DNA of 64,000 nt from Letharia columbiana (Eukaryota; Ascomycota; Lecanoromycetes; Lecanorales; Parmeliaceae). Location of the stretch: contig NW_023501036.1 in assembly GCF_014066305.1 (NCBI RefSeq), positions 1,685,501-1,749,500 on the forward strand. Reading direction: 5' to 3'. Both the position numbers and the translations under genes were made by a program. Positions 56,135-64,000 of the stretch are shown here, piece by piece. Below the pieces are notes generated by a model. It had not been told where the DNA came from and did not search any database. It saw only the letters and a program-made list of their open reading frames with translations. Positions within the stretch are counted from its first letter, which is position 1, and every line of letters starts with the position of its first letter.

Positions 56135-57394
56135 ATGCAGCCAATCATCATTGATCAACCAAGATCCGCAACGACGGCGACCCATAATGCCGCCTACAAC
56201 TCTTCTGTACTGACCGCGACGGGCGAGACACAGAATCGCCTCTTTGTCGAGGATCCAGTAGCCGAAAACCCTCGACAACCAGTCTACAAATCCCCTCGAA
56301 GGGCTTTGCGACAAGCCTCCTGGATTTTCTCCGGAAGACTCCTACGGGCCTCCAAATCCCACACCTTGTGGAATCCAGTAAATTCCTCGGCGGTCGTCAG
56401 TTCGCCTCCGACAGCTGTCCCCTCTGATGCCACCACAACTTTGTCGCTAGCAGGCCATGCTCCGCAATTGGCCCTCCTAACCAAACCGTCGATCTTCAAG
56501 GCCGCTCCTCTCCGACGTAGCAATCTCCCACGCCATAGCAGCCTCCAGGTCGGACCCCTAAGCTCTGGCAGAAATCCAACTCCGCACAGCAGAACCGCTA
56601 GGTCCCTTCGAGGCGAGCACCCATTCTACTTTCGACCGCCACCGCTGCCCAAAAGGCTGAGCCTCGCCCAGAGTGCAATGACCCCCACACCCTCCCAGCA
56701 CAGTCTCCACTCGGACAGCCCTTCAAAACGCCCACCAACCCCAGCTAAAGATCTTGAATATGGCATACCCCATCGGCCACCCCACCAATCCCGTGTTTCT
56801 ACCCCACGTCTCAGCCACCAGGCATCCTCTACCAAGTCAAACCTCGCCTGGGGCCCCTTACACCCATGCTACCCACACCCAAACCCGCACATACCTCTCA
56901 CGTCGCCGCTACGCAGCACGACACGTATAATACGCATACCGAGGGATTGGATGATAGAGGGCGACCTAGCGCCCACATTCAGCCACACATACCCCGAGGT
57001 CCTCGGTCCCTGGGTTAGCGAATCGGATTTTCGAAATTTGATCAAGGATGTTAATGAAGGGGTCACAGCAGCATTCTCACCATACGGATGGAGAGCTTGG
57101 GTAGACGCGGTATTAGGCGTAGCTACTGGCTGGCTATACGAGGATTTGGGCTTTGCGGGCGTGAAGAAGAGGGCGCGGGATGTGGAGTTGCTAATCGAAG
57201 AGTGGAATGCAAAAGGGAGGAAGGGACTTGACAAGGAGGACGGGGACCTGGTGAAGGCAATACCGTTGAGGAGGACGGGATACCTGTGTCTGGATATTCA
57301 GATACCAGACCCGCATGTCGGGGCTGTAGATGATGAAGGAGAAGGTGAAGAGACTCCTAACGGGAGCGCAGCTGGCAGCGGGAGGGGAGAGTAA
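56135..57394 (+). CDS. ERF4: Erf4-family (golgin A7-like) palmitoyltransferase subunit
   Basis: Accessory subunit of the Ras protein acyltransferase (with the DHHC subunit Erf2) at the ER/Golgi; it stabilises the acyl-enzyme. A single exon of 419 residues. The conserved Erf4/golgin-A7 domain is C-terminal (about residues 262-360): TRIIRIPRDWMIEGDLAPTFS, PEVLGPWVSESDFRNLIKDVNEGVTAAFSPYGWRAWVDAVLGVATGWLYEDLGF, VELLIEEWN. The N-terminal 260 residues are Ser/Pro/Arg-rich and disordered, with many RxxS-like sites. The C-terminus ends in a low-complexity acidic/Gly tail. Filamentous fungal Erf4 proteins commonly have such a long disordered N-terminus. It is the last confident gene before the RIP block. 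Confidence 0.85.
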   Translation: MQPIIIDQPRSATTATHNAAYNSSVLTATGETQNRLFVEDPVAENPRQPVYKSPRRALRQASWIFSGRLLRASKSHTLWNPVNSSAVVSSPPTAVPSDATTTLSLAGHAPQLALLTKPSIFKAAPLRRSNLPRHSSLQVGPLSSGRNPTPHSRTARSLRGEHPFYFRPPPLPKRLSLAQSAMTPTPSQHSLHSDSPSKRPPTPAKDLEYGIPHRPPHQSRVSTPRLSHQASSTKSNLAWGPLHPCYPHPNPHIPLTSPLRSTTRIIRIPRDWMIEGDLAPTFSHTYPEVLGPWVSESDFRNLIKDVNEGVTAAFSPYGWRAWVDAVLGVATGWLYEDLGFAGVKKRARDVELLIEEWNAKGRKGLDKEDGDLVKAIPLRRTGYLCLDIQIPDPHVGAVDDEGEGEETPNGSAAGSGRGE

Positions 57395-57568
57395 GCGGAC
57401 GTTTGATGTTACTACTGCTATTGCTTTCAAGCATTTTGAGCGTATTGATACCATTTATTTGTTACTCGCATTGCTGGGAGCGTTCACGGCTCAGATAAGA
57501 GGCTGGTATCGCCGTAATGTAGCATTGCTTTTTCATCGCTCCCCTGCTCTTGAACGTGGTCTTGTCCA

Positions 57569-58177
57569 ATGAAAAAGAAATTACAAACTAAGGCGCTGGA
57601 AAATTATATCGTTGCGTCGACTTTGGGCTTCAACCCCCTACGAGTAAGAAAGAGACGATACGATTTGACGGTTAAAAAGCCCCAAAAAAAATTCCTCGGT
57701 TCATGTGAAAATCGGTACCGCTCCGACTGTCCCTTTTTTGGATTCGCCTCTATCTATCCTGCAACTCTGATTCGTAAACCACGGAGCTGGGTCATGCAGG
57801 TCCTACATGAACTGATCGACCCGACCGTGAGATTTTCAACAGCATCAACACTTCAGCGGCCCGCCCAACCATCTTTCGAATCGAGGACACGGGGATTAGA
57901 GCCCGGCGCCGTGGGCTTCGTGGCCATTGTTGAGCCTCACCCAGACCCAACTATGGATTTTTTGGGTTGGATGGATTCGGAGCTGTTGCGGCGACCGGGG
58001 AGAGCTGGCGAGACAGGGCATGGCGGTCATCGTGGTGGGGTAGGCTCCGCAACGTATGTGAGACCGGTCGTTGAGGAGGACGGGGGCTATTCTGGTTCTT
58101 TGGATAACAGTGTCATTGAGGAGATTCACGAGTACTTCGTTCTGTCTCGTCTAGGGTGCCTGGTTCTTCTGACCTAG
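57569..58177 (+). CDS. Doubtful open frame, 202 codons
   Basis: Not recognised. The frame encodes MKKKLQTKALENYIVASTLGFNP.. and ends in ..EEIHEYFVLSRLGCLVLLT. No domain, signal peptide or splice pattern is evident, and base composition is that of the surrounding gene-poor DNA. Listed because it is the longest frame between ERF4 and the RIP block. Confidence 0.2.
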   Translation: MKKKLQTKALENYIVASTLGFNPLRVRKRRYDLTVKKPQKKFLGSCENRYRSDCPFFGFASIYPATLIRKPRSWVMQVLHELIDPTVRFSTASTLQRPAQPSFESRTRGLEPGAVGFVAIVEPHPDPTMDFLGWMDSELLRRPGRAGETGHGGHRGGVGSATYVRPVVEEDGGYSGSLDNSVIEEIHEYFVLSRLGCLVLLT

Positions 58178-60179
58178 GTCCCTCATCCACCCACTGACTT
58201 ACTGCCGCTCTGATCGGTGAGCCGTGCTGCCGGATCAGGGATGTCTCACCAGGGCGCCTTCTTTTCGTAGCGGAAACGTGCGAGTCGACGGTCTGATCAG
58301 CGTCGCCGTACTCTTGAATGGACCCCTGGCAAGTGTCTTCGCTCTTTGATTGCTTCTCTTCGCGTCATTCGTGCACTTCCAGCTTCGGCACGACCATTAC
58401 TGGCTTTGTGTATCACGATCTGCCGGCGACCTGTGATTTCCCGGAGAATTTTGAGGAATCAATAGCAACAGCTTCGACCTTGTGGGCTCGGAATCTCATT
58501 AGGTATGGCAGTGGGAGTCGGATTATCTACTTCCTAGTGGAGGTACGCTCGTTACGACCATGCGCTCGGTCAAGATGAGGTTGTAGCAGTGTCCTCGGCA
58601 CATGTCGAGCGCCTATATGAATTTAGCTTCCGCGAAGAAGACAGTTCAGATGCACGATATGACTGCGATATTCCATGACGAACTGGTCGAGAACTGCGCC
58701 AGCATCAATGCACGTATCCACCTCATTACCCTCCCCGGTTCTGGGGAAAAGATCCGCCAGGAAGGGATCGGAGACGTAATGCTATCATAATTCGGCTGTA
58801 GAGAGTGTGCTGGTACTCAAAGAGAAATTTCAGATAGACGGGCGATCACTGACCAGCCAATGTCTGATGCAGGGCTTTTACTATCACATTCCATGCCTGT
58901 AAGATTCTCCTCCAGTGTAGGTACGAAACTCAAGCTGTGCAACATCCAAACCTCTCTTGTCCTTGACCGACTCCTCCATCACCGAGGCAAGCGAGCCGCG
59001 ACTTTCCGTGCTAAAAATAACTTCCTCCAACCCTTGCATTTCCTCGTCTATCAAATATCAACTTTCGTCATACGTGTCTCGATGGTGGATGTGCCAATTG
59101 TACTGCGGGAACACGAATCGCCAGTTGTTATTGATTGAGGTGATGGAGTCAACGCGATTGGGGGAGATGATGCTGGAGAGGTGTATCACGGTGAGACTGG
59201 AGGGAGAAGACTGTGATGGTTGAGTAGAAAAATGTGATGGCTTCCGAGTAGCTAGATGAGTAGGTGCTGTCAAAACTCTAAAGCTTTTGTTTGAGCTGTG
59301 CAAGATATACGTAAGTAGAAAGGAATTGGATGCGCCTCACGATGGCCGCTTTGTCCTGTCTAATTAGACTGCACTCACATGCCTGAATGATCTGAACTCG
59401 ATCCTCACGCGCTTCTCTACATGTCAGCAACAACCCCAGCGCTTTATCCGCTTCTGAATGCGCTAGCGTTTCATGCTTCTGTACAATGTGCTGTACCTAG
59501 TCTGCCAAGGCTTCTCTGTAGATGAGATGTCGAAGGTCGCGCTGTACTTCGAAGAAGACATTACTGCAACCATGGCTTACTGCAACGACAGAAGAAGTCA
59601 GAGTCAAGACTCGCAGCCTCAATTCAAGCAACGGAGTCACGTCAGGTCCTGTGTGGCGAGCTTGTGACTTTTCCTCCTTCTATTTGCATCATGGCGACGA
59701 GAGACCCTTCTCCTTTGAGGTCCAATGAGGAGGCAGGGCAAACAGGCGATGTTGCAGAGACGGCCTAGCCTTGACAGTACTGTCGCCGAATCCTGCTTAT
59801 TTGGGTAAAGAGAGATGCACTTGGCGAAAGATAAGGGAGGAAACAACTACATCATGGCAAGTGTGAACCAGTAGAACATATCCATCGGCGATGTGACGAC
59901 AAGTGCGCTAGAATTCTATTAACGGTGACTTATGACACTGGTACTGATGACGACCATTTTCCTTTTTTTCCTTTTTTTCTTTTTCTTTTTTCTTTCTTGA
60001 TCTTTCCTCTAGCCGAGCAGTATCCTTGCCAATGAAAAGGACAGATATAGATACAGATTACAGGTACATCAGACGTTATTGGAAGAGAGGAAGGCATGTC
60101 GTTGTCGCTTGTCACCAAAATAAATGATCAGCAGAAGATCTCCACGCAATTCCCCAACTGCCGGGGTACGGCTACTTAC
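58178..60179. other. Gene-poor flank of the RIP block
   Basis: Short frames only, and nothing recognised. A T-rich polypyrimidine run lies at about 59952-60005. Composition remains near normal until about 60180. Confidence 0.5.
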
Positions 60180-63100
60180 CGAGCTGAATGTATTTAAAGA
60201 TAATAAATAAAGAAAGAAGTCTTTTATTCGCGGATATATATTCGATAAAAGTAGTCTACTCTCTACTTTTATTCTAAGCTATATTAATACTAGCCGGAAA
60301 GATATAATATATTTTATAGAATATTTTATATTAAGTAATATTATATCGTACTCGAATATAATATAGATAGAGTCGAATATCATATCATTTTTCTAATATA
60401 AGTTCGGGATCTTAGCGGGATATTTAACGATATAGTATATCTATAAGATTATATTATAAAATAATATATATATAAAATATTCTTACTAAGATTTCTATAT
60501 TTATAGAATAATTCGACTAAGATATATAGAATATATTTATTCTTCTTTATTAAGAGAGAGGGAATATAAAGAGTAATTTAATATAGCTATTTATCTTTTT
60601 ATTAATATTAATAATTAGAATAATAATTAAAACTATAAGCGTCTCTATTCTTCTTCTTAAAATTATAATATAAAAGAATATTCTAAATTTTAAATCTTTA
60701 AATATTATAAGAATAAAATTCTATAATTATCTCTATTTATATATTCGTCTTAACGCGTTAAATAAGCTTAATAAACTTTATATTTATCCTTCTCTCGAAC
60801 TCTAATTTACTTTTTTATTCTATTTTATCTCGATTCTTTTAAATACTCTAAGTCTATCTCTATTTAATTAAACTTATTAATTATTTATAGATAGATTCGC
60901 TTTTTGAGTTACTTTAGATCTCTTCTTCGAGATTAAATCTATTATTATTAACTCTCTCTAATTATAAGCCCGTTAATTATCTCTTTATATATTATAGAGT
61001 ATTAATAATATATCTTAATAAATTTATAAATATTAGATTTATCGAAGTACTTTTCGTAAGCTTATTATCTTCGTTAATATAATTATTATAAATATTAACT
61101 AAGTTTTTATATAAAGTACTATTAGCTCTTTTAATCTAATTCGATATACTAAGATCTTCTTTAAGATTAAATCTAATTTATTTAAGCTTATTTTCTTAAT
61201 ATTTTATATAAAGAATTATTATTAAAATACGAAATATCGCTAATAAATAATACTTCTAAGTATTATAATATCTTTTAGTTATTAAAAAACACCGCTTATA
61301 TATAATAGCCCTCGCGAGAGAATAAAGAATATTACGAGTTATTTAAGCGACTATAATATATTTAGATTTTAATTTCTTTTATTACTCTAAAATCGAGAGA
61401 TTCGCTAGATTATTAAAAGAAGTTTTATAAAAATTAGAAGTAAGATTATAATTAGAATAATAATTAGAAGACTTATTATTTCTTCTATATTATTAAAGCT
61501 AATTATATTTATTCTTATTATTTAAATTCTTAATCTTAAATTTTATCGCTTAATTAAGCGTATTTTTATTTAATTAATTTATTCGCTTAGCTCTTTATAA
61601 TTAACTACTTATATTAATATTTTAATAATTTTAAAATATCTTTTTAAGCGTTTTCTAATAGATCTTTATCTATAGCTTCTCTCTAATATTAATCTTTTAA
61701 TTTAATTTCTTTAACTTTATATTATTATAATTTAAATATAAAAGTGTAATTTATTTATATAGATAGTCTAAATTTAATTAAGTTTAACTATAATAGATAG
61801 CTAATTTCTCAGCGAGTTATCTTAAAAGCTTTAAAAAATTCTTTTTTCTAAAAAACTCTCTTTCTTCTTAATTTTCTAAGCTTTTTATCTATATAGTTAA
61901 ATAGATAATTATAGATATTAAAGATATAGTAAATTATAGCTTCTTTTTCTTTACTTATTAACTTTATAAATTTATAAAAAAATCTAATAAGCTAAATTAA
62001 ATATTAAATCTATTAGAAATTAATTAAAAATTATTTAAATATCTAGACTATAATTTTTATTTATAATTATTTTTTATTATTTAATTTTAAGTAGATAATT
62101 AATCTATTTTTTAAAAAGTATATAATATTAATATAAAGAAGTAGAGCGTAAATTAATATCTAATAAATTAAATCTTAGCGAGTCTTAATATTTTAAAAGA
62201 GCTTAAAAGAGCGTCTCTAATAATATTACTTTTTTTAAAAGATTAATATTTATTTAATATTAAAATATTTTTATCTTAAAGTCGTTTAACTTATAGTATA
62301 AAAAAGATCTCTTTATATTAACCGCTAGTATTAATATATATAATAATTTTTAAATCTTAATATAATTAATAATATAATAATTAGAATAATAATAAGAAAT
62401 ATTATATCTTTATTAGAGTTATCGATAAGTTAATTATATTTACTTAAACTTAATTCTTATCTTCTTTATTATCTCTAGCTTTTTTAAAATTTCTTATTTA
62501 TTAAAGTAACTCTAATATTATCTAGAAGTTTTTTTAAGATTAATTAAATAATATACGCTATATAGAGAATATATTATAAATAATCTAAGAATTTAAATTC
62601 TTTAATATTAAGCGAGTTATTTATTACGAAAATAGAAAGATAAGTAATTAAATTATTAAAGAGTATACTATTATTATTAGCGTTATTAGTTATAAATCTA
62701 AATATATAAAATTAAATCTTATATTCTATAAAAATTAAATTAATAATACTTATAAGTTTCTAGCTAGTATATTTATCTTCGATATACTTAAAGTCTATAA
62801 GAATCTTATATTATTACTAATTAATATTAATAAAAAAAATTAAAATTATTATAAATAATTAGCGATTATAAAATAATTAATAATTTAAAATTAGAGAGAC
62901 TTTAATATTATTAACTAGTAAATTCTTTAATAATCTTATCTCTAACTCTATAGCTTTTCTTATTAGCTAATTCTTTATAATAAATATTAACTTTAATTAT
63001 ATATTAAAATCGAGATAATATAAGAGTTATAATATTTTAGAATTATTAGTAACTATAAATAAAATACTAATATTTACAATCTAATAATAAAATTATTTTA

Positions 63101-64000
63101 AGAAGTCTTCGCGTATAAGCTTTCGATCTTCTAATATTATAAGAGAATCTTAATATTATCTTTTCTAGAGTAAATAGTAAGCTAGATATTCTATTTATTA
63201 TTTTATTTATTAATAATCTATATCGTCTAATTTAGAAATATATTTAATTTTTATAACTATCGACTAGGTTCGTTTATTATAAACTACTTAAATTAGATTT
63301 TTTAATATATTCTTTAAACTTAATATATACTATTATATTATTTATTTTATAATCTATAAATAAGTAAATTAGAATCTTATTATAGTAACGATAAATAATA
63401 TATAGCTTCTCGAAATCGATAAGTATATATTCGTTAAATTATATTTACTTCTAGAATTTCTTAATTTCTAAGCCTTAATAGATAAGTTAATAATCGCTAT
63501 TAAATTTAAATTAATTTTATATAATCTATATTATCTTTATTTATTACTATATCTATCATTTTTTATTATTAATATTAAAAAGAAAGTAAGATTTATTATT
63601 ATCTTTACGTCGAAATATACTTATCGATATCTTATACTAAGTATTATCGATTAAGAAAGTTAAATCTACGCTAAATAAAGATCTAGTTAATATTTTAAGA
63701 TTAAGATATTTAAAGAGAAATTAAAAGAGATATATAAATAAATAAAATATTAGAAATAAAATAAGATTAATATTTAATATATAAATTCTATCTTCTCGCT
63801 ATAATAGAAACTTATATTACTTTAATAACTTATATCATTTTAATAATATATCGCTATATTATTTTCGATATTTTAAATTAAAGATTAATTCTTTCTAATT
63901 AACGTTATAATTAATAACTATATATTTAAAAATATATAATAACACTAATATAGAATTAATATTTAATTTTATTAATTTAAAACTCTAATTAGTCTAGCTA
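60180..64000. repeat. AT-rich, RIP-mutated repeat block
   Basis: From about 60180 to the window end the DNA changes abruptly to very AT-rich sequence. CA and TG dinucleotides are almost absent over long stretches, whereas CG, CT, TC, AG and GA persist and TA is abundant. That is the signature of repeat-induced point mutation (C to T at CpA on both strands), not of CpG deamination. No open frame survives. The original element, presumably a transposon or nested transposons, cannot be identified by eye. Confidence 0.92.

Noticed and set aside
60180..64000. Mitochondrial DNA or centromere as source of the AT-rich block
   Set aside because: The specific loss of CA/TG with retention of CG fits RIP; mitochondrial genes or tRNAs would leave recognisable frames, and none are seen. 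Centromeric location cannot be excluded from one window.
1..64000. CRISPR arrays, bacterial operons, integrases or attachment sites
   Set aside because: None seen; the spliced genes show that this is eukaryotic nuclear DNA.

Overview
The window looks like nuclear DNA of a filamentous ascomycete. Genes carry many short GT-AG introns of about 43-160 bases, coding DNA is near balanced in GC, and most products are typical of Pezizomycotina. Two features narrow this by inference to Dothideomycetes (Capnodiales/Mycosphaerellales-like). One is a family of near-identical introns resembling introner-like elements. The other is a saturated RIP block (CpA/TpG almost erased, CpG kept) that fills the last 3.8 kb.

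Layout. 0-2 kb: 3' part of a sucrose-type sugar/H+ symporter with two introner-like introns and an apparent frameshift in a C run. 2.1-2.9 kb: a ~740-base pure pyrimidine tract. 3.7-6.2 kb: STE12 transcription factor (minus). 9.6-11.5 kb: divergent FAF1/HIS6 pair. 12.4-13.1 kb: decayed dienelactone hydrolase. 15.1-15.6 kb: a four-exon 88-residue V-ATPase subunit f. 16.1-19.3 kb: divergent ELP3/LSC1 pair. 19.6-21.1 kb: AP-2 mu subunit. 21.6-21.8 kb: the 25-residue ribosomal protein eL41, split by an intron. 22.2-24.7 kb: FHA-domain kinase with an introner-like intron and a ~19-base tandem duplication that truncates its C-terminus. 25.5-28.9 kb: two cell-surface or secreted proteins; the second has an intron made of two introner-like units in tandem.

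31.2-40.9 kb is an accessory zone: an FAD monooxygenase, a NACHT-ankyrin STAND protein (fungal NLR-like), an acidic low-complexity protein, an RNMIY-type (2EXR-like) protein and a divergent protein kinase. Every one shows at least one apparent frameshift.

41.8-57.4 kb is again mostly intact: a small secreted protein, a Myb/SANT-like protein, SEC12, a LaeA-like methyltransferase, a dual-targeted glycyl-tRNA synthetase, small unknown proteins and the ERF4 palmitoyltransferase subunit. 57.4-60.2 kb is gene-poor, and from about 60.18 kb to the end the DNA is RIP-mutated repeat.

The genes do not form one pathway. They are housekeeping functions (translation, tRNA modification, TCA cycle, trafficking, histidine synthesis) interrupted by a decaying accessory segment. 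The most unusual signal is the intron family shared by three unrelated genes, including the double-unit intron at 28365-28647.
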